From: GCA-002793235 sp965267355
GTDB taxonomy: Bacteria > Bacteroidota > Bacteroidia > Flavobacteriales_E > Vicingaceae
Direction: 5' to 3'
DNA: 64,000 nt
NCBI GenBank assembly: GCA_965267355.1
Contig: OZ253956.1
Coordinates: 1,302,001 to 1,366,000 of the forward strand
Shown piece by piece: positions 1 through 8,043 of this stretch. The translations under genes were made by a program, and so were the position numbers. The notes under the pieces were generated by a model. It had not been told where the DNA came from. It was given only the letters and a program-made list of their open reading frames with translations, and ran no database searches. Numbering within the stretch: the first letter of the stretch is position 1; each line of letters opens with the position of its first letter.

Positions 1-831
1 AGTTAAAATACCATTGCCATTGTAAATAAATTGTTTGCCATCCATTAAGCGATAATCTTTAAAAAAGCCATCTTTAGAAATTTGTCTGTCAGCATTATAC
101 ATTTTGTACTTTCCATCTCCTTTAAAATCTCCAGAGTTTACATATTCATCTTTACTAACTTTAACAATTTCAACCACACCTTCAGGACCTTTATCTTTAA
201 TAGGGGTTTTAGGCTCATAAACTTTAGTGTTTTCTACATCAATTTTACCATCTTTAAATGATTTTTCTGCTTTTACAGAACCATCTTCGTAAAATTCTTT
301 TACAAACTCTTCTTTACCAGATTTAATATCAGCTTCAATCATCACCTGACCATTTTCATAGTAATAGGTTTGTCTCCCATCCCTTTTTCCAGTAGTGTTA
401 AAAGCGAATTGTTGAGAAACCTGTCCATTCTCATAATACCTTTTAAAATCACTAATGTTTCTATTATTTTTCCAAGTTCCTTCTTCTTCTATTTGTCCGT
501 TCTCGTAATATACCTTGTAGTTTCCGTTAGGTCTGCTGTTTACGTATTCAATTTCACTTTTAGTTTTTCCACTCGGGAAAAATTTAGTCCATAGCCCCAT
601 TTTACGGCTATTTTTGTAATTTCCTTGTTCAATTACCTGATCTGGTTCATAACCAGGTAACCTTTTCATTCTGCCAAAGATTTTCCAAAAACCTTGTTTC
701 AGATTGTTTTCATCCGTATAGTTAATGGTATCACCATTAGAAATTTCATATGATGGTAGGCTTTGACCTACACTAATGCTACAGATAAAAACTGGGATAA
801 AAAGGTAAAGTATTTTTTTCATTCTACTCAT
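1..831 (-). CDS. Exported MORN/YwqK-like repeat protein, 3' end outside window
   Basis: The reading frame is open from the ATG at 831 to the window edge (277 codons, no stop), so the C-terminus is missing. An in-frame ATG at 822 (MKKILYLF) is an equally good start. A signal peptide (about residues 4-21, ending SVGQ) is followed by repeated units of the type 'YYENGQ(I/V)...G' and 'FYEDGSVKAEKSFKDGK', spaced about 20-25 residues apart, as in MORN-2/YwqK-family proteins. Such repeats form beta-hairpin stacks; in Bacteroidota the proteins are usually exported and have no assigned function. The annotation label 'YwqK antitoxin' should not be read as evidence of a toxin-antitoxin pair. Family fairly sure, function unknown. 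Confidence 0.8.
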   Translation of the reverse strand, partial: MSRMKKILYLFIPVFICSISVGQSLPSYEISNGDTINYTDENNLKQGFWKIFGRMKRLPGYEPDQVIEQGNYKNSRKMGLWTKFFPSGKTKSEIEYVNSRPNGNYKVYYENGQIEEEGTWKNNRNISDFKRYYENGQVSQQFAFNTTGKRDGRQTYYYENGQVMIEADIKSGKEEFVKEFYEDGSVKAEKSFKDGKIDVENTKVYEPKTPIKDKGPEGVVEIVKVSKDEYVNSGDFKGDGKYKMYNADRQISKDGFFKDYRLMDGKQFIYNGNGILT

Positions 832-909
832 GGCTTATTTCAGAAAATAAATATAAATATTTAACATTTAATACGGTCGTTTTTTAGCTAAAACTGCGTA
901 TTTCCTCGA

Positions 910-917
910 CAAAACTA
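910..917 (-). promoter_or_regulatory. -7 promoter box of the MORN-like gene
   Basis: On the minus strand this reads TAGTTTTG, an exact match to the Bacteroidota -7 consensus TAnnTTTG. TTG lies 16 nt further upstream. It would start transcription about 70 nt before the ATG at 831. Confidence 0.45.
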
Positions 918-958
918 CTGCTTTATACGCTAACAATAAAAAAAGGTTGCTATCTTAT

Positions 959-1924
959 TTAAACTTTATTTTCTTTTTGCAAATTTTGTTCCAAGTTGGC
1001 AAGCATAACAGAACATAGTTTTTGCAGGTCATATCCTGCTTTCCATCCCCAATCTTTTTGGGCATTTTCATCATTAATAGAACTTGGCCATGAGTCTGCA
1101 ATTCTTTGTCGAGAATCAGGTTCGTATTTAATTTCAAAATTGGGGATGTGTGAAGCAATTTCGGCTGTAATTTCTTTTGGGGAAAAACTTATTCCGGAGA
1201 GATTGTAGCTCGATCGAATTTTAATTTTTTCTGAAGGTGCTTCCATAATATTAATAGTTGCTTTAATGGCATCTTCCATATACATCATGGGCAAAGTTGT
1301 ATTTTCAGAAAGGAAGCAGGTGTAAGATTTGTTTTTTAGTGCCTGGTGAAAGATATCAACAGCATAATCAGTTGTGCCACCTCCAGGTAATGATTTATAG
1401 CCTATCAATCCAGGATATCTTATGCTCCTTACATCGACTCCGTAGTTTTTGTGATAATATTCACACCATCTTTCGCCAGCTAATTTACTAATACCGTAAA
1501 CTGTTGTAGGTTCCATTATTGTGTTTTGTGGGGTGTTATTTTGCGGAGTATTAGGACCAAAAACTGCAATAGAACTAGGCCAAAAAATTTTATTAATCTC
1601 TCCCTTTTTAGCAAGATTGAGGACATTAAAGAGGCTGTTCATATTTAATTCCCAGGCAAATTCTGGTTTTTTTTCCGCTGTAGCGGATAATAAAGCTGCT
1701 AGTAAGTATACTTCTTTTATATTATGTTTACTAACAACCGTTGTTAGTTGTTCTTTATCTAATATGTTTAAAGTCTCAAAGGGACCTTTTTGGGTTACTT
1801 GTGGCTCTTTAATATCTGAAGCAATGACATTCTCATTGCCATATTTTTTTCTTAATTCTTCAACTAATTCAGTTCCAATTTGCCCAGAAGAGCCTATCAC
1901 TAAAATTCTACCTTGAATACCCAT
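959..1924 (-). CDS. tdh: L-threonine 3-dehydrogenase, epimerase (extended SDR) type
   Basis: It oxidises L-threonine to 2-amino-3-ketobutyrate with NAD+, the first step of threonine breakdown to glycine and acetyl-CoA. The 321-aa protein is a complete extended short-chain dehydrogenase. It has the NAD-binding GSSGQIG (residues 11-17), the active-site serine in PSSIAVFG (about 117-123) and the Y143-x3-K147 dyad in VYGISK. The substrate-side stretches LPGGGTTDYAVDIF, LPMMYMEDA and SWPSSI near the C-terminus are typical of the UDP-galactose-epimerase-like threonine dehydrogenases, not the zinc-containing E. coli type. The start is the ATG at 1924. A small palindrome (ACCTT-AC-AAGGT, 1933-1944) lies just upstream. 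It appears to be a single-gene unit. Confidence 0.88.
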   Translation of the reverse strand: MGIQGRILVIGSSGQIGTELVEELRKKYGNENVIASDIKEPQVTQKGPFETLNILDKEQLTTVVSKHNIKEVYLLAALLSATAEKKPEFAWELNMNSLFNVLNLAKKGEINKIFWPSSIAVFGPNTPQNNTPQNTIMEPTTVYGISKLAGERWCEYYHKNYGVDVRSIRYPGLIGYKSLPGGGTTDYAVDIFHQALKNKSYTCFLSENTTLPMMYMEDAIKATINIMEAPSEKIKIRSSYNLSGISFSPKEITAEIASHIPNFEIKYEPDSRQRIADSWPSSINDENAQKDWGWKAGYDLQKLCSVMLANLEQNLQKENKV

Positions 1925-2071
1925 AATTTATTACCTTACAAGGTAGTAAAGTTAATTAATTGTGAATGAAATTCAATGAGGTAAAGAATGTTTTTGATAA
2001 AGTAGAATTATTATTTAAACCTTATTTAAAGTACAATACTTTATTTTATATAAATGGAAAAAGTCAGAGTT

Positions 2072-2302
2072 CTATTTAACTTTCTCCACTCTAATGATTT
2101 TTACTGGACACGCTTTTGCGGCATTTACATTGGCTTCAAACTCATCATCACCTGCTAAAGCTGTATAAAAACCCTTTTTGTTTTTACCTTCTATTAGGGT
2201 AACTTTTCCATCTTTTTTTGACATACGCCATCTTTCATACGCCATCTCTACGCAATAGTTGCAGCCGATACATTTTTCTCTTTGGTGTGTAATTCTTATC
2301 AT
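2072..2302 (-). CDS. Small single-cluster 4Fe-4S ferredoxin
   Basis: This is a 76-aa ferredoxin-like protein. Cysteines C11, C14 and C17 (CxxCxxC) plus C65, followed by proline (AKACP), can ligate one 4Fe-4S cluster. There is no second CxxCxxC set, so it resembles monocluster electron-transfer ferredoxins. It starts 3 nt after the stop of the U32/TrhP-like gene, so the two are almost certainly cotranscribed, and it may supply electrons or a cluster to that enzyme. The partner role is inferred from position only. Confidence 0.82.
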   Translation of the reverse strand: MIRITHQREKCIGCNYCVEMAYERWRMSKKDGKVTLIEGKNKKGFYTALAGDDEFEANVNAAKACPVKIIRVEKVK

Positions 2303-2305
2303 GAA

Positions 2306-3562
2306 CTATTGGGTTGGTCCATCAACTTCTTCTACAATGTATAGTTTATCAGAACTACGAATAATGGTATCTAACGGAGTAGTAAAAGTTACTCCTTTTT
2401 TAATCTCATCGTACATTACTTCATCTACCATTAACTCTTTAATTTCTGATTCAACAACCCCTGTGGTTGGTCCGGTAACTAATATTTTATCACCTACTTT
2501 TAATGAGTGTGTTTCTAATTTGAATTCAGCAATTCCTGCTTTAGGATAGTAATGTACTCCTTTGCCAAGGTATTTTTTTCGAGTTGTGGCTTTAGAGCCA
2601 TGTACATCTGACCATTCTCCTAATTCCTGACCTAGATAATAACCATCCCAAAAACCCCTGTTGTAAACTGCTGCTAATTTTTTGTCCCATTCAGCAATCT
2701 TTTCTTTAGTGTAAGTGCCATCAATAAAGGCATCAACAGCTTCTCTATAACATTGGGTAACTGTTTTTACATATTCTGGAGCCCTACCTCTTCCTTCAAT
2801 TTTTAAAACTCTAACACCAGATTTAACAATATCATCAATAAACCCTATAGTGCATAGATCTTTTGGAGACATGATGTATTCATTGTCAATCAATAATTCA
2901 TTTCCATCTTCATCTTTAACCTCATAAGTTCTTCGGCAGTTTTGTACACATGCACCTCTGTTGGCTGATGAATTATTGGTATGTAAACTTAAATAACATT
3001 TTCCTGAAACCGCCATACATAATGCTCCATGAGCAAATATCTCTATCTGAATTAATTCGCCAGATGGACCTCTAACATCATCTTTAATAATACCGTCAGT
3101 AATGTCTTTTACCTGTTTTAAACTTAATTCCCGAGCCAATACCATCACATCAGCAAAGTGTGAGAAAAATTTAATGGTTTCAAGGTTAGTAACGTTTGTT
3201 TGTGTAGATATATGAACTTCAAAGCCTATAGAACTAGCATAATTGATAACAGATTGGTCAGATGCAATTACAGCTGTGATACCTGCATCCTTTGCTCTGT
3301 TAATGATGCGTTTCATTAAAGAAAGATCATGGTCGTAAATAATGGTGTTGAGCGTAAGATAAGTTCTTACTTCTTTTTCACTACATGCTTCAGCTATCTT
3401 CTCTAGATCATCGAAAACAAAATTGTTAGCGGCACGAGCTCTCATGTTAAGTTGCTCTATGCCAAAATATACTGAATCAGCACCACCTTGTATGGCTGCT
3501 GCTAATGATTCAAAAGAACCTGCAGGAGCCATTACTTCTATATCTTTCTTATTCATAATCAT
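2306..3562 (-). CDS. trhP: U32 peptidase-family protein, TrhP-like tRNA hydroxylation factor
   Basis: The 418-aa protein belongs to peptidase family U32. It carries the family signature around FAHGALCMAVSGKCYLS (about residues 180-196), two further cysteines in CVQNCRR shortly after, and a C-terminal beta-barrel part containing VGDKILVTGPTTG. Better-studied members (YegQ/TrhP in E. coli, TrhP1/P2 in Bacillus) are not proteases. They are needed for prephenate-dependent formation of 5-hydroxyuridine at tRNA position 34, and they depend on Fe-S cluster assembly. RlhA (23S rRNA hydroxylation) is a paralogue, so the exact RNA target is uncertain. ATGs at 3562 and 3556 are both possible starts. A ferredoxin gene follows by 3 nt. 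Confidence 0.75.
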   Translation of the reverse strand: MIMNKKDIEVMAPAGSFESLAAAIQGGADSVYFGIEQLNMRARAANNFVFDDLEKIAEACSEKEVRTYLTLNTIIYDHDLSLMKRIINRAKDAGITAVIASDQSVINYASSIGFEVHISTQTNVTNLETIKFFSHFADVMVLARELSLKQVKDITDGIIKDDVRGPSGELIQIEIFAHGALCMAVSGKCYLSLHTNNSSANRGACVQNCRRTYEVKDEDGNELLIDNEYIMSPKDLCTIGFIDDIVKSGVRVLKIEGRGRAPEYVKTVTQCYREAVDAFIDGTYTKEKIAEWDKKLAAVYNRGFWDGYYLGQELGEWSDVHGSKATTRKKYLGKGVHYYPKAGIAEFKLETHSLKVGDKILVTGPTTGVVESEIKELMVDEVMYDEIKKGVTFTTPLDTIIRSSDKLYIVEEVDGPTQ

Positions 3563-3575
3563 TCTTAATAAGCTG

Positions 3576-3583
3576 CAAACTTA
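3576..3583 (-). promoter_or_regulatory. -7 box of the trhP-ferredoxin operon
   Basis: Reads TAAGTTTG on the minus strand (TAnnTTTG). It ends 13 nt before the ATG at 3562, giving a very short leader. No convincing -33 TTTG was seen. Confidence 0.45.
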
Positions 3584-3702
3584 CTACAAAATAGCTAATA
3601 AAGTAATGTTTGTAAGTATTTAAGAGTCAACCTAAAGTGTTTAGAAAACTAAAAAAACTATTATGTGAAAGCTCTTAAGGAGGTTTGATAACATCGGTTT
3701 CG

Positions 3703-3710
3703 TAAATTTG
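3703..3710 (+). promoter_or_regulatory. -7 box of the T9SS cargo gene
   Basis: TAAATTTG matches TAnnTTTG and lies 20 nt before the ATG at 3731. A TTTG at 3684-3687 is 15 nt upstream, a little closer than the usual 17-23. Confidence 0.45.
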
Positions 3711-3730
3711 GAAAACAAAACCTTCAAATT

Positions 3731-5047
3731 ATGAAAAAAATATACACTTTTTTTATGTTGGCAATTCTTAGTACATCTATTGCTAATGCTATTACTTATA
3801 CATCTACACAGAATGGTAATTGGATGAATCCAACTACGTGGTCACCTATTGGAATACCTGTACCCGGAGATGACGCAATTATTAATCATACGGTTACAAT
3901 GGATACAAGTTTAGCTTATACGTCAGGTTCCATAATAGTTAATTCAAGTGGGATTTTGCAGGAAGATGCATTTACAAGAAATATATGGTTGAACGGACCT
4001 AATGCAGTATTTGATAATCAAGGTACAACAACAGTTTCAAATTTGTTATTGAGCCAGGGAACTTTTACCAACTCAGGTACTTTTAATGTTGAGGCAGTAG
4101 CTAATTATATGTTAGCGACTAATACAAGCACTGGTGTTTTTAACGGAGTGGATAGTTTGTATAATGACGGAACCCTAAACAATAATGGAACTATTAATAT
4201 AATGACTTTTTTTAATAATAGTACTATGAACAATTATGGGAATATATGGGGGTTAACTACAGTAGTTGATAGCATGTACAATAATGGTACTTTTTTAAAT
4301 GATGCTGGTGCTGTACTATATGCCGACAGTTGTACTAATGCGAATACATTTACTAATAATGGAATAATCAATTTCGATCAGTTTACCAATTGGAATGGAA
4401 CTTTTACTAATACCAATTACATGAGCTTTGGTGATATGACCAATACAGGGACTTTTACGAATCAGGATTCTTTAATTGGCGGAGGTAGTGTTACTAATAC
4501 AGGAACATTGGATAATCAAGCTGGAGCATACTTCGATTTAGCGATAAGTTTTTTAAATACTGATACAGTTAATTTTAATGCAACGTTTACAGCTAATGGA
4601 AGATTTGAAATAGGAGACAGCTTTTATAATTTCGATATTATAAATGGTACTGCTCCAGGAAGCATTCAATGTGCAGACACCTCATATAATAGTGGAGCTA
4701 TGAATGGTACTTTTGATTTTTGTGATTTAACCCCATCTGCTGGTTCACCACCAATTGATATTAACTCAGGAACAGTTGCAGGGACAATTACTTTTTGTAC
4801 AGTATCAGCTGTTGCTGAAGCTATAGAAGAGAAATTACAAATTTATCCTAACCCAACAAATGGCTTAATTAATATTAGTACTAATGAAAATCTTATTATT
4901 GAGGTTTATAATATGTTAGGTGAACAAGTTTTTGTTACCCAACAAAACCAAGTTGACTTAACTAATTATGAAAATGGAGTTTATCTGTTTAGGATAAAAG
5001 ATTTGGAAGGGAGTGTTCTTAATCAAGAAAGAATAATCAAACAATAA
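3731..5047 (+). CDS. Secreted Asn/Thr/Gly-rich repeat protein with T9SS type A sorting domain
   Basis: The 438-aa protein begins with a signal peptide (residues 1-20, ending ANA). Next comes a G8-like opening (NGNWMNPTTW...GDDAIINHTVTMD) that is common in Bacteroidota surface proteins. Residues about 60-340 are low-complexity repeats of the 'NxGTFxN' kind, which would suit a parallel beta-helix. The last ~75 residues are a type A sorting domain: YPNPTNG, then VYNMLGEQV, then GVYLFRI, ending in a basic tail. The T9SS moves such proteins through the outer membrane and usually attaches them to the cell surface. Cargo role unknown; no catalytic motif was seen. Confidence 0.85.
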   Translation: MKKIYTFFMLAILSTSIANAITYTSTQNGNWMNPTTWSPIGIPVPGDDAIINHTVTMDTSLAYTSGSIIVNSSGILQEDAFTRNIWLNGPNAVFDNQGTTTVSNLLLSQGTFTNSGTFNVEAVANYMLATNTSTGVFNGVDSLYNDGTLNNNGTINIMTFFNNSTMNNYGNIWGLTTVVDSMYNNGTFLNDAGAVLYADSCTNANTFTNNGIINFDQFTNWNGTFTNTNYMSFGDMTNTGTFTNQDSLIGGGSVTNTGTLDNQAGAYFDLAISFLNTDTVNFNATFTANGRFEIGDSFYNFDIINGTAPGSIQCADTSYNSGAMNGTFDFCDLTPSAGSPPIDINSGTVAGTITFCTVSAVAEAIEEKLQIYPNPTNGLINISTNENLIIEVYNMLGEQVFVTQQNQVDLTNYENGVYLFRIKDLEGSVLNQERIIKQ

Positions 5048-5049
5048 AA

Positions 5050-5081
5050 TAAAAGAGAGGAGCATTGCTCCTCTCTTTTAT
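5050..5081. terminator. Bidirectional hairpin terminator
   Basis: AGAGAGGAGCA/TGCTCCTCTCT arms with a very short loop are flanked by A-rich sequence on the left and T-rich on the right, so it can stop transcription on both strands. It sits between the T9SS gene and convergent aspS and includes the aspS stop codon. Confidence 0.8.
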
Positions 5082-6808
5082 TTCAATTGAATATTTAATT
5101 CATCAAGCTGTTCTTTACTAATTGGAGATGGAGAATCAATCATTACATCTCTACCACTATTATTTTTTGGGAAAGCAATAAAGTCTCTAATGGTTTCTTG
5201 ACCTCCAAATAATGCACATAGTCTATCAAATCCTAAAGCAATACCTCCATGTGGTGGAGCACCATATTCAAAAGCATTCATTAAAAAGCCAAACTGTGCT
5301 TGGGCTTCTTCTTTACTAAAGCCTAATAAATCAAACATTTTAGATTGGATGTTTTTATCGTGTATACGAATAGAGCCACCACCTATTTCTGTGCCATTTA
5401 GAACTAAATCGTAAGCATTGGCTCTTACATTACCTGGGTCGTTTTCCAATAATGGTAAATCCTCTTCTTTTGGAGAAGTAAATGGGTGGTGCATGGCATG
5501 GTATCTTCCACTTTCTTCATCCCACTCTAATAAAGGGAAGTCGTACACCCATAATGGTGCATAAACATTAGGATTTCTCAATCCTAATTCATTGCCCATG
5601 TGCAAACGTAAAACATTCATTTGGTTTTGGGTTTCTGCTTTATTTCCGCTCATTACCAAAATCAAGTCATCAGGCTTAGCATTGCATTTTTCAGCCCAAG
5701 CTTTTAAATCTTCTTGAGTGTAAAATTTATCTACTGAAGATTTAAAAGTGCCATCTTCATTACATTTCACGTAAACTAATCCTTTAGCCCCAACTTGAGG
5801 TCGTTTAACAAAATCAACCAATTTATCTAATTCCTTTCTTGTGTAAGTGGAGCAATCTTCAGCTACAATAGCAATTACACTTTCTGCTTGATCGAAAACA
5901 TTAAACCCTTTGTTTTGAGCAACATCATTAATGTAATTAAAGGTCATACCAAATCGTATATCGGGCTTGTCAGAACCATATTTTTCAATTGCAGTAGCGT
6001 AATCCATTCTTGGGAAAGCTTCTAATTCAATTCCTTTTACCTTCTTAAAAAGGTAGTCCATCATTCCTTCAAAAGTGTTTAAAACATCCTCTTGATTTAC
6101 AAAAGCCATTTCACAATCTACCTGTGTAAATTCTGGTTGTCTGTCAGCTCTTAAATCTTCATCTCTAAAACATCTTACAATTTGGTAGTATCTATCGTAC
6201 CCGCTAACCATTAACAGTTGCTTAAAGGTTTGTGGCGATTGAGGTAACGCATAAAACTGACCCTCGTTCATTCTACTTGGCACCACAAAATCTCTTGCAC
6301 CTTCGGGAGTAGATTTAATTAAATAAGGAGTTTCAACTTCTAAAAAGTCAATCGAATCTAAATACTTGCGAACTTCAATTGAAAGTTGATGACGCAATTT
6401 GATGTTTTTTTGAAGAGGGGTTCTTCTTAAATCCAAATAACGGTATTGCATTCTTAATTCTTCACCACCATCAGTGTCATCTTCAATGGTAAAAGGAGGT
6501 ACTTTACTTTTATTCAGAATAGTTAATTCATTAACATCAATTTCAATTTCTCCAGTAGGAATGTTTTTGTTTTTGCTTTCACGCTCAATTACTTTTCCAA
6601 CTATTTGGATAACATCTTCTCTTCCTAAATTTTTTGCAATTTCAGCATGTTCTTCTCCTAAAACCAACTGAGTGATTCCATAACGGTCTCTCAAATCCAC
6701 AAATGTCATAGCCCCTAAATCTCGAGATTTTTGTATCCAACCACAAAGGGTTACATGTTGATTTACGTTTTCAATTCTAAGTTCTCCGTTGGTATGCGTT
6801 CTGTACAT
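5078..6808 (-). CDS. aspS: Aspartyl-tRNA synthetase
   Basis: It charges tRNA-Asp with aspartate in the cytoplasm. The 576-aa protein has the bacterial AspRS layout: an N-terminal OB-fold anticodon-binding domain (about residues 1-105), class II motif 2 in FRDEDLRADRQPEF, an inserted GAD domain in the middle, and motif 3 near the C-terminus (APPHGGIALGFDRL). The length is normal for bacterial enzymes. Whether it is discriminating or also charges tRNA-Asn cannot be told from the sequence here. The start ATG at 6808 lies 19 nt after a TACTTTTG -7 box. Confidence 0.97.
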   Translation of the reverse strand: MYRTHTNGELRIENVNQHVTLCGWIQKSRDLGAMTFVDLRDRYGITQLVLGEEHAEIAKNLGREDVIQIVGKVIERESKNKNIPTGEIEIDVNELTILNKSKVPPFTIEDDTDGGEELRMQYRYLDLRRTPLQKNIKLRHQLSIEVRKYLDSIDFLEVETPYLIKSTPEGARDFVVPSRMNEGQFYALPQSPQTFKQLLMVSGYDRYYQIVRCFRDEDLRADRQPEFTQVDCEMAFVNQEDVLNTFEGMMDYLFKKVKGIELEAFPRMDYATAIEKYGSDKPDIRFGMTFNYINDVAQNKGFNVFDQAESVIAIVAEDCSTYTRKELDKLVDFVKRPQVGAKGLVYVKCNEDGTFKSSVDKFYTQEDLKAWAEKCNAKPDDLILVMSGNKAETQNQMNVLRLHMGNELGLRNPNVYAPLWVYDFPLLEWDEESGRYHAMHHPFTSPKEEDLPLLENDPGNVRANAYDLVLNGTEIGGGSIRIHDKNIQSKMFDLLGFSKEEAQAQFGFLMNAFEYGAPPHGGIALGFDRLCALFGGQETIRDFIAFPKNNSGRDVMIDSPSPISKEQLDELNIQLK

Positions 6809-6827
6809 TTTATAACAATTTAGGCAA

Positions 6828-6835
6828 CAAAAGTA
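6828..6835 (-). promoter_or_regulatory. -7 box of aspS
   Basis: Reads TACTTTTG on the minus strand, 19 nt before the aspS ATG. It lies directly after the T-run of the terminator of the upstream lipoprotein gene, so aspS is insulated and starts its own transcript. Confidence 0.5.
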
Positions 6836-6840
6836 ACAAA

Positions 6841-6863
6841 AAAGGCTGCCGTTAAGCAGCCTT
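6841..6863 (-). terminator. Rho-independent terminator after the lipoprotein gene
   Basis: On the minus strand it is AAAGGCTGC-TTAACG-GCAGCCTTT followed by more T. It lies about 20 nt after the stop of the lipoprotein gene (6884). Confidence 0.8.
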
Positions 6864-6883
6864 TAAATAAAGAAAATCTGTTG

Positions 6884-7795
6884 TTATTGCCATGTAGGAA
6901 AAAGTCCTCTTAATCCCATATCAACAACTGTATCTCCAGGATTTACACCATCACTTGGTTCAAATAAACCATCTGAATTTAAATCTTTCCACTCAAAACT
7001 TTTGTTGGTTGAAAGGTTAATATTAACAATAATATCAGAGGTTTCACTACCTGTAATAGTTAAAGGTGTAGGGAAATCACCCGTTACAACGCAACTGCCG
7101 GCAGGTATAGGTGATGTACTTGCAATAGGGTTTGGTACTGTGGTGCCAGGAGTTTGTCCTTCACTCACATAAGTACTTCCTAATACAGTTGTTTCAAACC
7201 CCCAGTAACCTTGAAGTTTGTCATCATTTATTGTAACATTTTGACTGTTGATGGTGTAATTGGTTATATAGGTGTTAAATCCAACAAAAGAAGCTAATGT
7301 TCCGGTTTGCATGCCCAATCCAGAAACTAAATAATCGATGTTATAATTTTGATAAGTTAAAGAAACTCTTAACCATTTATAAGTGCCAGCAGCTACTTGA
7401 GATAAAGGGATGGAATAAAAAGTTTCTCCGTATTGTTTTGTTATAGCTTGATCAAAATCTACAGCACTGGCTCCTCCAGCAGTAGTTTCAGGTCCATGAA
7501 ATACAATCTCGCCATTACCTAATTGAGTTAAACTATCTTGAGCTAATTCAATATAATGAGCACTCATTGCATTGAATCTAGGAGATTGAGCGGCATTTCC
7601 TGGAGGGATAGAGGCTGGGTTTCCAAAGTTGTCAAGTCTGGCAAGCGTAGAATCAAAGTATAGTTTAAATACTAAGTTTGGACCAGATTGACTACCACCA
7701 TTACTATTGTTACTTACAGTAGGGGCAGGATTATCTTCTTTACTACAAGAAGTTAGAATCAATACAGTGGATAAAATAAAAAGTAAATTTTTCAT
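6884..7795 (-). CDS. Putative outer-membrane/surface lipoprotein of unknown function
   Basis: I do not recognise this 303-aa protein. It has a lipoprotein signal peptide with lipobox LTSC (Cys17), followed by a Ser/Asn/Gly-rich linker (about 20-40). The body is beta-rich and has no enzyme motif. Near the C-terminus, DLNSDGLFEPSDG matches the DxNxDGxxxxxD spacing of an EF-hand or dockerin-like calcium-binding loop. It has its own -7 box (minus-strand TATATTTG, 7814-7821) and its own terminator, so it is a single-gene unit. Confidence 0.7.
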   Translation of the reverse strand: MKNLLFILSTVLILTSCSKEDNPAPTVSNNSNGGSQSGPNLVFKLYFDSTLARLDNFGNPASIPPGNAAQSPRFNAMSAHYIELAQDSLTQLGNGEIVFHGPETTAGGASAVDFDQAITKQYGETFYSIPLSQVAAGTYKWLRVSLTYQNYNIDYLVSGLGMQTGTLASFVGFNTYITNYTINSQNVTINDDKLQGYWGFETTVLGSTYVSEGQTPGTTVPNPIASTSPIPAGSCVVTGDFPTPLTITGSETSDIIVNINLSTNKSFEWKDLNSDGLFEPSDGVNPGDTVVDMGLRGLFPTWQ

Positions 7796-7813
7796 AATTA
7801 ACTAGTTAGAAAG

Positions 7814-7821
7814 CAAATATA
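7814..7821 (-). promoter_or_regulatory. -7 box of the lipoprotein gene
   Basis: Reads TATATTTG on the minus strand, 18 nt before the ATG at 7795. Confidence 0.45.
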
Positions 7822-7894
7822 AACAAAGTGAAAATTCATACATTATTAATATTGATTATAAATTAGTTTTCTAAGCAAATTCTGAGCCAGAAAA

Positions 7895-7925
7895 TTTGAT
7901 AAAAAATTGTAAATAATTAACTTTG
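7895..7925 (+). promoter_or_regulatory. Consensus promoter of aconitase
   Basis: TTTG (7895-7898), exactly 19 nt, then TAACTTTG (7918-7925): a full match to the Bacteroidota -33/-7 consensus. The transcript would begin about 7929, leaving a 5' leader of about 115 nt that opens with a small hairpin (CAACTC/GAGTTG, 7926-7945). Confidence 0.75.
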
Positions 7926-8043
7926 CAACTCATTACAGCGAGTTGGGATATCCTATTCTGGATTAAGTTGGCGTTGGTAAGAGCATTTATCCATGATAAG
8001 CTGTGTTATTAAATTTATTTATTAACCGTTTAAACATTTTATT

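Noticed and set aside
1..831. YwqK-like protein as part of a toxin-antitoxin pair
   Set aside because: The family label is historical; the protein is exported, and no toxin-like gene lies beside it within the window.
1521..1916. 131-codon ORF on the plus strand opposite threonine dehydrogenase
   Set aside because: It is a shadow frame of tdh; the product has no domain-like sequence and no promoter box, whereas the minus-strand frame encodes a complete enzyme.
1933..1944. ACCTT-AC-AAGGT palindrome before tdh as an operator
   Set aside because: Only 5-bp arms, a single copy and no clear promoter box nearby; too weak to call a feature.
3960..4700. Repetitive Asn/Thr/Gly coding region as a DNA repeat array or CRISPR
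   Set aside because: Units are irregular in length and sequence and stay in frame within a signal-peptide and sorting-domain protein; this is protein-level repetition.
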